DNA from: CAUZJO01 sp963580245
Lineage (GTDB): Bacteria; Sumerlaeota; Sumerlaeia; MVZB01
Length of the DNA stretch: 9,743 bases
NCBI GenBank assembly: GCA_963580245.1
Contig: CAUZJO010000163.1
Location: 1 to 9,743, forward strand
Reading direction: 5' to 3'
Shown: piece by piece, positions 1 through 6,185 of the stretch
How the letters are laid out: each line of letters starts with the position of its first letter
Position numbering within the stretch: the first letter of the stretch is position 1
Notes under the pieces: model-generated
Seen by the model: only the letters and a program-made list of their open reading frames with translations
The model's database searches: none
What the model was told of the DNA's origin: nothing
Program-made: the position numbers and the translations under genes

Positions 1-114
1 GGCCCCTTTCTCAATGGCGCGAGTGTCTTGCGCCTGAAGCTGGCAGAGCGCCATAACCATCAACGCGACCGTGAGTCTGCCGCTTCCGTTTAAGCCGATG
101 ATGTGGTAATTCAT
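1..114 (-). CDS. 5' end of a secreted hypothetical protein (runs off window)
   Basis: A minus-strand reading frame starts at ATG 114-112 and stays open for 38 codons to the window edge. It begins MNYHIIGLNGSGRLTVALMV and continues through a hydrophobic stretch (LTVALMVMALCQL) to QAQ-DTRAIEKGA. This looks like a Sec signal peptide of about 29 residues with cleavage after the QAQ. A Shine-Dalgarno GGGAG lies at 125-121 with 6 bases to the ATG, which supports the start. The mature part is too short to identify; only export is inferred. The upstream region (115-352) is free of other genes, so its promoter should lie there, but no convincing -35/-10 pair was seen. Confidence 0.6.
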   Translation of the reverse strand, partial: MNYHIIGLNGSGRLTVALMVMALCQLQAQDTRAIEKGA

Positions 115-231
115 CTTCGTCTCCCGTTTAGTAAGAATTTCACGAGCATTGTCCGCCCCTGAAGACGGGTTCGCCAACGCTCAACCCGAAGGGCCGGGTC
201 CACTCAAAGCCTGGGGGGAACCGATGCGTCT

Positions 232-246
232 CCTTCAAGTTGAAGG
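232..246. promoter_or_regulatory. 15-bp perfect dyad CCTTCAA-G-TTGAAGG
   Basis: Seven-base arms CCTTCAA (232-238) and TTGAAGG (240-246) are exact reverse complements around a single G. The site is about 118 bp upstream of the minus-strand secreted-protein start at 114. The compact odd palindrome would suit a dimeric repressor operator. It may equally be chance; no second copy was seen in the window. Confidence 0.2.
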
Positions 247-352
247 CGTGATTAACCTCGCGGGCGGTTGAGTCAATGAGTTTTTCGAACCGGTTTATTA
301 CGGCTGTTATTAGGGGGCCGGCCTGACCTCGTGATCAGATGTCTGGGTTTTA

Positions 353-481
353 GTGAAGGACACGCAAATCGAGGCGCTGGAGGCTCGATTGGCGGCACTT
401 GAAGGGGCCTCCCAGGCGAAGGAGCAGCCTTCGGTCAGTTTCGCCGACCTCGCAAAGAAGTCGAACGTGGTGGAACGTTGA
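353..481 (+). pseudogene. C-terminal scrap of a coiled-coil protein
   Basis: The frame from GTG 353 to TGA 479-481 encodes 42 residues. It opens with a strong leucine/alanine heptad pattern (IEALEARLAALEGA), then a charged tail ending SVSFADLAKKSNVVER. The open frame extends upstream only to a TGA at 332-334, giving a few unconvincing residues. No Shine-Dalgarno precedes the GTG. Short coiled coils like this commonly sit at the C-terminus of much larger bacterial surface or tail-fibre-type proteins, so the simplest reading is the surviving 3' end of a lost gene. A real small coiled-coil protein is possible but less likely. Function cannot be assigned. Confidence 0.4.
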
Positions 482-489
482 CACCCCCA

Positions 490-556
490 CCCCCCTCCGT
501 ACGAAAAGGCAGGGGGGGGCGGCATTGCGGGACCCCCATTCTCGCATATTTTTTTT
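490..556 (+). terminator. GC-rich hairpin with distal T8 tract, terminator-like
   Basis: Nine bases after the stop of the coiled-coil scrap, C6-T-CC (490-498) can pair with GG-c-A-G6 (508-517), with one bulged C and a 9-base loop. A competing pairing joins the G8 run (512-519) to CCCCC (533-537). A T8 tract follows at 549-556. The gap between stem and T tract is longer than in a classic intrinsic terminator, so termination is only a suggestion. Confidence 0.3.
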
Positions 557-884
557 ATTTTCTGTATTTCAATCCTGGCGGTCGGCCTCGGAGGACGCGG
601 CCTAAATCGCGTCTATGGCCCCAGGATCGCCGAACGCGGGCCGAGGCGAGGGTTGGGCACGGTCGAGGCCGAGAAGAACGATCCTGGGCGCTGTAGGCGG
701 TCTACAAGGCGGGTGGGGGGAAGCCGAAATGGACCGTCCGCCGGTGAGTCGGGTCAGAGGTGCCGTCCTACAGCAGGATTTTGCCGCAGAAGTCTCAGGG
801 GCCATGCGTATCCCCTGGACAAATCCCAGGACGGTGCCCTACTCTAAACCGTCAACTTTACCCAGGACGGCGGAGGCGAAAGTC
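557..884. other. Gene-free stretch upstream of the protease gene
   Basis: The protease reading frame stays open back to 615. The translation there (Arg/Gly/Pro-rich, no domain) looks like GC-rich non-coding sequence, and the best ribosome-binding site is at 872. No convincing promoter, RNA gene or repeat was seen. It probably holds the 5' leader of the protease gene. Confidence 0.5.
872..876 (+). promoter_or_regulatory. Ribosome-binding site deciding the protease start
   Basis: GGAGG, 8 bases before ATG 885. It favours that start over the ATG at 615. A second GGAGGG at 962-967 precedes an in-frame ATT (975) by 7 bases and could mark a rarer internal start directly at the hydrophobic segment. 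Confidence 0.55.
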
Positions 885-2618
885 ATGTGCACCGCAACAT
901 CTCGCAGATTAACCTTAAGATTAGATTCCTTCCCACACCTCAACACCATCAGACATTATCTGGAGGGAATCCGTATTTGCTTTTTTTTGGCCGTCGTAGG
1001 ATGCGGCACAAAAACACCTGAGACGGGTTTGACCCCTGGCTTAGAGGAAGGTCCTCTAATTGAACTGCATAAACAGATTTCACCTGCTGTCGTCACGATC
1101 TTTAGCCTTAACAATCAAGGCCAGAGAGTGGGACTTGGATCGGGTTTCTTTATAAGCCCCGACGGTGTGATCGCCACGAACAATCATGTGATCGAAGACG
1201 CGAAGAAGCTAAAGGCTCGGTCCAGTAATGGGAGCTTCTTCGACATCGCAAATGTAATCTCGACTAGTCCAGATGCTGACTTGGCTCTGCTTAAAGTGGA
1301 TGCCATAGATGTGTCTTATCTCGAACTGGGCGAAAGTGAAGCCGTGAGTCCGGGGACAAAAGTCGTCGTTCTTGGAAGCCCGGAAGGTCTAGAGCAATCC
1401 ATATCCGATGGTATTATCTCGGCGAACAGAAAGGAGAAGGAAAGCAATAAAAGAATATTACAGTTCACAGCCCCGGTCTCACCGGGCTCTAGTGGGTCAC
1501 CTATGCTAACTTTGGATGGTAAAGTGATAGGCATAGTAGTAGCCATTCAAAGATCGGGTCAATTGCTGAACTGGGCGATCCCCGTCGAGTATTTGAAGCA
1601 ACTTCGTGAGGCTCCGCCTCGGGCATCGCAATTCTCGATGTCTGATTGGGAAATCCTTAGAGACGATTCAGAGTTTTCTGAAGTGACCTCCAACTGGTAT
1701 GCATTATTGGATAATCTTGAAGACGATGAAATATCTGAATTGTCAGATGTTGTGTTGTCGTATTCCTTTGGAAGGCAACCTGAGCTACTACCCTTGCTCA
1801 AAAGCATGAGCAAGAAATATCGACACAATAAGCTCGCTCTGTTGCTCTATGGGCTTGCATTACGTGAGAATGGGCTTTTGGAGAACGCAATAGATACATT
1901 CACAGAATACGTAGAACTAGACGGTAACTCAGGTTATGGGCAATATCTTTTGGGTGAACTGTTACGCCAGAGGTTTATAAATGAGAATGAGTCCAATCCC
2001 ATTGGATCAAGAGCATATCTTGTTGAGGCCGGAGATCGGCTACGCGATGCGGTTACTTCAGACCCTGGCCTGGGAGCGGCCTGGACTGAACTCGGTCTCG
2101 TATATCTTGAGCAAGAAAAATATCGACCGGCCATGAACGCCTTTCGAAAATCTTACGAATGTGAAGATGAGTATCTGAGACAAAATGAGGAGACTGTTCG
2201 CAAATTGCAGCAACATGATCCGGATTTAAAACCTGACATCAGAATATACGAATCATACCTTTTTTATGGAAGGAGCGCAGAGGGTGCAAAGGATTACAAG
2301 GCTGCGTATAATTCCTATATCCAGGCCCTAAGTATGCCCAGTGCGGATTCTCGCGCTTATTATAGACTAGCATGGTTGTATGAGCATCTAGAGAACTATG
2401 AGGCAGCGGGAGAGATCATCATCAAAGGCCTTATAAAATACCCGCAAGATCCTGGGCTGTTGCAACGTGCAGTCTTTGTATCTTTATGGATGAACAATCC
2501 AGAGCTTGCCAGAATATATCAACGTAGACTTTTTTCTGTTGATCCTGAATCAGCTCGGAAATTCGAGAGCTTCATCTTGGACACCGAAATGTTGCTGCAG
2601 CATCCGCATCGATATTGA
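885..2618 (+). CDS. Predicted lipoprotein: trypsin/HtrA-type serine protease with TPR repeats
   Basis: 577 residues from ATG 885 (GGAGG 8 bases upstream). Residues 31-40 (ICFFLAVVGC) form a short hydrophobic segment ending in a lipobox-like VVGC, so Cys40 may be lipidated and the protein held on the outer face of a membrane. The n-region is unusually long. Residues about 58-240 are a chymotrypsin-fold protease of the HtrA/Trypsin_2 type: His101 in TNNHVIED, Asp132 in DADLALLKV, Ser203 in GSSGSP, so the catalytic triad is complete. There is no PDZ domain. Residues about 315-555 carry several TPR-like helical pairs (around 316-346, 398-428, 454-484, 489-518), probably for binding partners. Base composition is visibly more AT-rich than the flanking genes, which hints at transfer. 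If the N-terminus is not a lipoprotein signal, a cytosolic protease-TPR protein is the alternative. Family call strong; role and location inferred. Confidence 0.87.
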   Translation: MCTATSRRLTLRLDSFPHLNTIRHYLEGIRICFFLAVVGCGTKTPETGLTPGLEEGPLIELHKQISPAVVTIFSLNNQGQRVGLGSGFFISPDGVIATNNHVIEDAKKLKARSSNGSFFDIANVISTSPDADLALLKVDAIDVSYLELGESEAVSPGTKVVVLGSPEGLEQSISDGIISANRKEKESNKRILQFTAPVSPGSSGSPMLTLDGKVIGIVVAIQRSGQLLNWAIPVEYLKQLREAPPRASQFSMSDWEILRDDSEFSEVTSNWYALLDNLEDDEISELSDVVLSYSFGRQPELLPLLKSMSKKYRHNKLALLLYGLALRENGLLENAIDTFTEYVELDGNSGYGQYLLGELLRQRFINENESNPIGSRAYLVEAGDRLRDAVTSDPGLGAAWTELGLVYLEQEKYRPAMNAFRKSYECEDEYLRQNEETVRKLQQHDPDLKPDIRIYESYLFYGRSAEGAKDYKAAYNSYIQALSMPSADSRAYYRLAWLYEHLENYEAAGEIIIKGLIKYPQDPGLLQRAVFVSLWMNNPELARIYQRRLFSVDPESARKFESFILDTEMLLQHPHRY

Positions 2619-2703
2619 GGATTGTCTCTTTTCGGTAGGTCTTCATGAAATGAGGTGAAGGCGGTGGTATCGTTGGTTATCCGCCAAGAAAAAATGATAG
2701 CTT

Positions 2704-2817
2704 ATGAGCTATCGGAAAAGTCCGACCCTTCCCGCACAACTCAGCGATGTGCGCGATGCATTGAACGTTGCGGGCGAACCTGGATCAAAACACTCGCCCA
2801 CACCGGAGGCTCTATGA
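2704..2817 (+). CDS. Possible small ORF, 37 residues
   Basis: ATG 2704 to TGA 2815-2817, starting MSYRKSPTLPAQLSDVRDAL and ending SKHSPTPEAL. The composition is protein-like, whereas the overlapping frame beginning at 2655 gives a Cys/Arg-rich translation typical of an off-frame reading. There is no good Shine-Dalgarno. The same frame continues without further stops after the TGA into the membrane-protein gene at 2872, so this may be a short upstream gene or the front part of a longer gene broken by one nonsense codon. No family recognised. Confidence 0.3.
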   Translation: MSYRKSPTLPAQLSDVRDALNVAGEPGSKHSPTPEAL

Positions 2818-2858
2818 CATGCTGTAGGGCTAACCGCAGAAATCGAAACCGTTACCAC

Positions 2859-2864
2859 GGAGGG
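2859..2864 (+). promoter_or_regulatory. Ribosome-binding site for a TTG start
   Basis: GGAGGG, 7 bases before TTG 2872. This strong, well-spaced site is the reason for choosing the TTG as the start of the small membrane protein. Confidence 0.55.
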
Positions 2865-2871
2865 CGAACTT

Positions 2872-3069
2872 TTGTACAACGATTGGTCGGGTACCCAGAT
2901 ATTTCCACTCTGCCTGATTTTCAAGTTGACCGGGTTTGGCCCTATCGGGGACTGGTCGTGGCAGTGGGTTACGTCTCCTGGTTGGGCGTCAGCCACCATT
3001 ATGATATTTACGGTGGGTTCGTTTATCTTGTTGTCTTTACTGGCATCGACTATTCGGAAGGAATCATGA
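2872..3069 (+). CDS. Small membrane protein resembling the transmembrane Fragile-X-F (TMEM185-like) family
   Basis: 65 codons from TTG 2872, with GGAGGG 7 bases upstream, to TGA 3067-3069. Residues about 10-24 (IFPLCLIFKLTGFGP) and 38-58 (hydrophobic, TIMIFTVGSFILLSLLA) form two membrane segments joined by DWSWQWVTSPGW. The pattern LIFKLTG-x-IxDWSWxWVxSPxW matches the conserved core of the short bacterial and phage proteins usually annotated as transmembrane Fragile-X-F proteins, whose function is unknown. Length is normal for that group. The C-terminus is basic (IRKES), suggesting it faces the cytoplasm. A short ORF lies upstream in the same frame. Such genes are often found in phage or other accessory regions, which fits the broken mobile genes nearby. 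Confidence 0.65.
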   Translation: MYNDWSGTQIFPLCLIFKLTGFGPIGDWSWQWVTSPGWASATIMIFTVGSFILLSLLASTIRKES

Positions 3070-3196
3070 CCAGCAAGTTTATAAGCAGCTTGACCCCCAT
3101 TCTGCTCGGCCGGAAGCGGGCAATCACACGGCGTCACGCAAGTTCACCACCGCACCCCGTTCCCCCGCTTCCAGCAAGAGACTCGCGCAATCCTCG

Positions 3197-3523
3197 CTAT
3201 TCGCGTTCCCGCTTCAGCCTCGCCAATCGCTCGAAGAATTCGGCCTCGCATTCCTCATACCATCTCGCTAGATCGGGGTAGTACTCCGACTCCACCCTGA
3301 TAAAACCACGCGAGAAGTCGTCGTCGGGGTCCATGTCGGGTGTCGCCTTCCACACGCCGATCACGAGGCCGAACCCGCGCAGGCGCACAGACCGGATAGG
3401 GCGCGTCGAGGCGGTAATTAGCCCGGTTGCGCAGTGTCCATGGGCAGGACCGACCCCGGGGTGGAACGAGAAGCCCGCCAGCTTCGGGGGTCATCCGGTC
3501 CGCTGTTGAGTGGTGAGCTTCAT
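3197..3523 (-). pseudogene. Small acidic protein gene with an in-frame TGA
   Basis: ATG 3523-3521 overlaps the TCATGA stop of the upstream minus-strand gene, a classic translational-coupling arrangement. The frame reads MKLTTQQRTG and then hits TGA at 3493-3491. After that it stays open to TAG 3199-3197. The best-looking part starts near GTG 3388 (VRLRGFGLVIGVWKATPDMD) and ends in a helical, charged segment (YPDLARWYEECEAEFFERLA). GTG 3388 has no ribosome-binding site of its own, so the tail more likely belongs to the gene begun at 3523. Just upstream another frame reads RNRANYRLDAPYPV, which also looks coding, so the real lesion could instead be a pair of compensating indels. Family unknown. 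Confidence 0.45.
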
Positions 3524-3897
3524 GACACCGCGTTCTCCCCTCTTTCAGATTGCTCGCGCTCGCAGCGGCAGGTTGATTGCTCGTGGGCATCGCGCATCGT
3601 GCGCGTCGTGCTTAGCCCGACGTGCCCACATTCGAGTTGGATGCGCCAGCGTGTTGGGAAGGGTTGTTCGGATAGCACTCCGACTACCTTCCGGCGGATC
3701 GGCTTTTGCTTTGGCTTTGGCTTGGACGGCTTTGTCGATTCTCTGAGCGAGAATACCAACGGCCCCCCGCCGAAGTCCCTCTCCAGATCGTCCGCCGTCG
3801 CCAGACGGCGGCGCGCGAAAAAACAATGAGACCCTGATCGGCTCCTGCTTGAATCGAGGTCGCCCGACCAAACCCAAGCCCCGAGCGAATCAATCAT
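3520..3897 (-). CDS. Small basic protein with a Cys/His metal-ligand pattern
   Basis: 125 residues from ATG 3897 to TGA 3522-3520. After a poorly supported N-terminus (1-28, rich in Ser/Arg), residues 29-45 read ARRRLATADDLERDFGG. A Lys/Pro run follows (57-68, KPSKPKPKQKPI). Then RWRIQLECGHVGLSTTRTMR with Cys90 and His92, and a second pair at Cys110 and Cys112 (STCRCE), give a possible zinc-binding knuckle, as in many small phage-borne proteins. The ATGA overlap with the next ORF argues for a two-gene minus-strand unit. The broken transposase gene begins at 3896, overlapping this start, and there is no strong ribosome-binding site at 3897, so the original N-terminus may have been lost to insertion. 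Function unknown. Confidence 0.45.
   Translation of the reverse strand: MIDSLGAWVWSGDLDSSRSRSGSHCFFARRRLATADDLERDFGGGPLVFSLRESTKPSKPKPKQKPIRRKVVGVLSEQPFPTRWRIQLECGHVGLSTTRTMRDAHEQSTCRCEREQSERGENAVS
3702..3725. repeat. Short tandem GCTTTG-like hexamer repeat
   Basis: About four imperfect copies of a 6-base unit (GCTTTT/GCTTTG/GCTTTG/GCTTGG). On the minus strand they encode the KPSKPKPKQK run of the Cys/His protein, so copy number would change the length of that linker in frame. Confidence 0.5.
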
Positions 3898-4902
3898 GGC
3901 CTCGACGACCTATTGCGACATGATCCAATCCAAAGACCACAAGTTTGATTTACGGCTGCGCATCATCAAGCACGCCCGCGCCCATAGCATCAAGTCGACC
4001 GCGCGCGCGTTCACATGCGCCCCGGCGTTGTCCGCACCAAACTCGCCGGCCCAAGAGAAAAAAGTCCTCGACGCCCGCGAGCAGCTCCCCTGCTCCGGAC
4101 CGCGCCGCCTCAAGGACCTATTCGGCCTCAAGCCCAGTCACGGTGCCATCGCCCGCATCCTACGCCAGGCCGGCCTCACACGCCGCCGTCGCAAGCGACG
4201 CCAGAAAAAAAGACCTGCGCGCCATCAAGGCCCAATACCGGTCTTTCGAGCGCCTCCAGGACGATACCAAGCCGCTTTACGACATCCCGGCCTACTGGCC
4301 GCAGATGACGGCGCACAAACTGCCGCGTCAGCAGTACACCGTGCGCGACGTCAAGAGCGGCGCATTGTTCATCGACTACGCCGATGAACTGTCGACCACC
4401 TACGCCACGATGGCGACCGAGCGCATCCTGGCCCATCTCAAAGACCACGGCGTCCCCATGCAGGACATGGTGCTCTCCACCGACAACGGCAGCGAATACG
4501 GCGGCGGCGAGCGCACCGAACGCGCCCGCGGCTTCCACGCCAAGGTCCAGTGCTTTGGGATTCGCCACCGCTTCCTGCCGCCGGCCACGCCCAACGCCCA
4601 CGCCGACGTGGAATCCAGTCACGCGCTGATCGAGCAAGAATTGTTCGATCTGGAGCGCATGGGAAGCCGACACCAGTTCTTTGCCAAGGTGCGAGCGTAT
4701 CCAAAGCTGGTTCAACTTTGCCCGACCCAACTATTCCAAGGGCGGCAAAACCCCCGCCCAGATCCTGCAAGCGGAGGGCCTCGATCCCAAAGTCCTGCTG
4801 CTGGATCCCCTTGACCTGGACGAACACTTGCGTAATCTAAATCTCTCACCCCACGCCCGCCCCGAGGGGGGTCAATATCTACCTGCCTTGCCCGTTTCTT
4901 AA
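3896..4902 (+). pseudogene. Degenerate IS481-like DDE transposase, multiple frameshifts
   Basis: Three successive plus frames together spell one integrase-core transposase. Frame 1 (3896 to about 4210) gives SKDHKFDLRLRI, then a shortened helix-turn-helix region, then GPRRLKDLFGLKPSHGAIAR and a basic stretch. Frame 2 (about 4206-4700) gives DTKPLYDIPAYWPQM and the DDE core: Asp at 4347-4349 (VRDVKSG), Asp at 4482-4484 (STDNGSEY), Glu at 4611-4613 (HADVESSH). Frame 3 (about 4700-4902) gives QSWFNFARPNYSKGGKTPAQ and ends GGQYLPALPVS before TAA 4900-4902. The first shift is at an A7 run (4205-4211), where six A would restore the frame. The second is at CC 4701-4702, where one extra C breaks AYQSWF. 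The N-terminal DNA-binding part also looks deleted and frame-scrambled near 4015-4055. No terminal inverted repeats were found. Dead as read. Confidence 0.8.
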
Positions 4903-4919
4903 GATATTCTCTATGGAGA

Positions 4920-4947
4920 GTGCATCTCGCGGACCCGGGAGATGCAC
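4920..4947. repeat. 28-bp dyad, copy A of a repeated palindromic element
   Basis: Arms GTGCATCTC (4920-4928) and GAGATGCAC (4939-4947) are perfect reverse complements around GCGGACCCGG. A near-identical copy lies at 6358-6382: 24 of 25 bases match in inverted orientation, or 25 of 28 in direct orientation (4923-4950 against 6358-6385). Copy A lies 17 bases after the transposase stop and 146 bases before the FGE start. It has no following T tract. Role unknown; a binding or recombination site is possible. Confidence 0.6.
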
Positions 4948-5093
4948 CCGTTTTCGATTAGCATCAAAAAAAGTGGTTGACCCAAAGGCAGAATTGAATG
5001 AGTTTGAGACGTGCATGAATTGGGGGGTGTTCAATTCCAAGGATGGTGTCGCTGCATTACTTATTGTAAATTCAATCCAGCTTTCTAAGTCCC

Positions 5094-6050
5094 ATGAGCT
5101 CAGATCAAAGTTGCTGCACGCCGGGTCGTCCCGGATCGGGGGAGGCTCGGGAAAGCCCATCCCGGCCCCACGCGCCGGCTTCCAAGACCAGCACCAGCGG
5201 GATGGTGCGACTACAGGGTGGGGCGTTTTTCATGGGCGCCGACGACGGGGTCGGCTACCCCTCGGACGGCGAGGGGCCGGTCCGGGAGGTACGGCTGGCA
5301 CCGTTCCATATTGATAGAACTTCGGTTACGAACCGGCGGTTCGAGCGGTTCGTGAAGGAGACCGGCCACAAGACCGAGGCGGAGCGGTTCGGCTGGTCGT
5401 ATGTCTTCTTTCAATTGCTCGCGCCCGAGCTTCTGCGCAAGGTCAAGCAGCACCCGCGCGAGGCCCCCTGGTGGTGCAAAGCTCCGGGCGCTTACTGGCG
5501 TCGTCCCGAGGGCCGCGCCTCGAACATCCGTCGGCGCATGGATTACCCCGTCATTCACGTCTCGTGGAACGACGCGATGGCGTATTGCGCCTGGGCCGGC
5601 AAGCGCCTGCCGACCGAAGCCGAATATGAATACGCCGCGCGCGGGGGACTGGAGCGCAAACGGTATCCCTGGGGCGATGAGTTCAAGCCCAACGGGCGGC
5701 ACTACTGCAATATCTGGCAAGGCGAATTCCCGAAGCATAACACGCTGGAGGACGGCCACCTGGGGGTCGCGACGGCCCGTTCGTTCCCGGCCAACGGCTT
5801 CGGCCTGTTTCACATGGCCGGAAACGTCTGGGAGTGGTGTTGGGATTGGTGGAGCAACGCGTATCACGTGGATGGTCCGCGCGAGGACCCGACGGGTCCC
5901 CCCGCAGGGACGGAGAAAGTCATCCGCGGCGGATCGTGCCTGTGCCACGATTCCTACTGCAACCGCTACCGCGTGGCCGCTCGCACCAAGAACACGCCGG
6001 ACAGCTCCAGCGGTAATGCCGGATTCCGCTGCGTTGCCGACGCTCCTTGA
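5094..6050 (+). CDS. Formylglycine-generating enzyme (sulfatase-modifying factor)
   Basis: 318 residues from ATG 5094 to TGA 6048-6050. The enzyme oxidises a cysteine in the sulfatase CxPxR motif to formylglycine, activating type I sulfatases. The N-terminus begins MSSDQSCCTPGRPG, a Cys-Cys lead-in often seen in bacterial FGEs, followed by a Pro/Ser linker. The FGE-sulfatase domain runs from about 37 (MVRLQGGAFFMGADDG) to the end (NAGFRCVADAP). Typical motifs are FHIDRTSVTNRRFERFV, YPVIHVSWNDAMAYCAW, KRLPTEAEYEYAARGG, YPWGDEF and GNVWEWCWDWW. The decisive part is GGSCLCHDSYCNRYR, which carries the paired active-site cysteines (Cys284 and Cys289, matching the CHRSYC pair of human FGE), and then AARTKNTPDSSSGNAGF. 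It is therefore a bona fide FGE rather than a cysteine-less paralogue. No sulfatase gene is in the window. Shine-Dalgarno at 5094 is weak. Confidence 0.93.
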   Translation: MSSDQSCCTPGRPGSGEARESPSRPHAPASKTSTSGMVRLQGGAFFMGADDGVGYPSDGEGPVREVRLAPFHIDRTSVTNRRFERFVKETGHKTEAERFGWSYVFFQLLAPELLRKVKQHPREAPWWCKAPGAYWRRPEGRASNIRRRMDYPVIHVSWNDAMAYCAWAGKRLPTEAEYEYAARGGLERKRYPWGDEFKPNGRHYCNIWQGEFPKHNTLEDGHLGVATARSFPANGFGLFHMAGNVWEWCWDWWSNAYHVDGPREDPTGPPAGTEKVIRGGSCLCHDSYCNRYRVAARTKNTPDSSSGNAGFRCVADAP

Positions 6051-6131
6051 TGCCGACGCAACTCCCGCGCACCTTGTCCTTCCCGAAAAACTATACATGT
6101 CATACAGTGCAACAAGTGTAAGCCATGGTGT

Positions 6132-6151
6132 CGAATCTGAACCAAGATTCG
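6132..6151. repeat. Small inverted repeat CGAATCT-N6-AGATTCG
   Basis: Perfect 7-base arms with a GAACCA loop, between the convergent ends of the FGE gene (stop 6050) and the kinase chimera (stop 6186). The place suits a convergent terminator, but no T tract follows on either strand, so this is only a structure note. Confidence 0.3.
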
Positions 6152-6185
6152 GCGCATCATTACAGTCTATCTGAATGTCGTAGGC

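Noticed and set aside
615..884. Extending the protease gene back to ATG 615
   Set aside because: The added 90 residues are Arg/Gly/Pro-rich without domain character, there is no ribosome-binding site at 615, and GGAGG precedes ATG 885 at ideal spacing.
2655..3281. 208-codon plus-strand frame
   Set aside because: It overlaps the well-supported membrane-protein frame and gives Cys/Arg-rich, domain-free sequence typical of a shadow frame.
2815..3493. Reassigned TGA codons, from in-frame TGA at 2815 and 3493
   Set aside because: TGA is the clear natural stop of the protease, FGE and glycosidase genes, and TGG is used for Trp throughout; selenocysteine has no supporting element or family precedent here.
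3792..3811. Perfect 8-bp stem CCGCCGTC-GCCA-GACGGCGG as a terminator
   Set aside because: On the plus strand it is followed by an A run, and on the minus strand the T run comes before the stem, so neither orientation is an intrinsic terminator. It lies in coding sequence (RRRLATADD).
3434..3829. 131-codon plus-strand frame
   Set aside because: It is antisense to the Cys/His ORF and has no recognisable motif; the minus strand shows metal-ligand spacing and start-stop coupling.
4203..4214. Programmed -1 frameshift at A7 in the transposase, as in IS3-family elements
   Set aside because: The downstream frame is reached by +1 (or -2), not -1, and the codon phase does not fit an A-AAA-AAG slippery heptamer. 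A one-base insertion is simpler.
4879..5160. 93-codon minus-strand frame and 133-codon plus frame (4913-5314) over the FGE leader
   Set aside because: Neither shows a family, a ribosome-binding site or coherent codon use, and each runs into the FGE coding region. Both include the repeated palindrome.
5211..6174. Long frames antisense to and overlapping the FGE gene
   Set aside because: They are GC-rich shadow frames; the FGE frame has unambiguous motifs from end to end.
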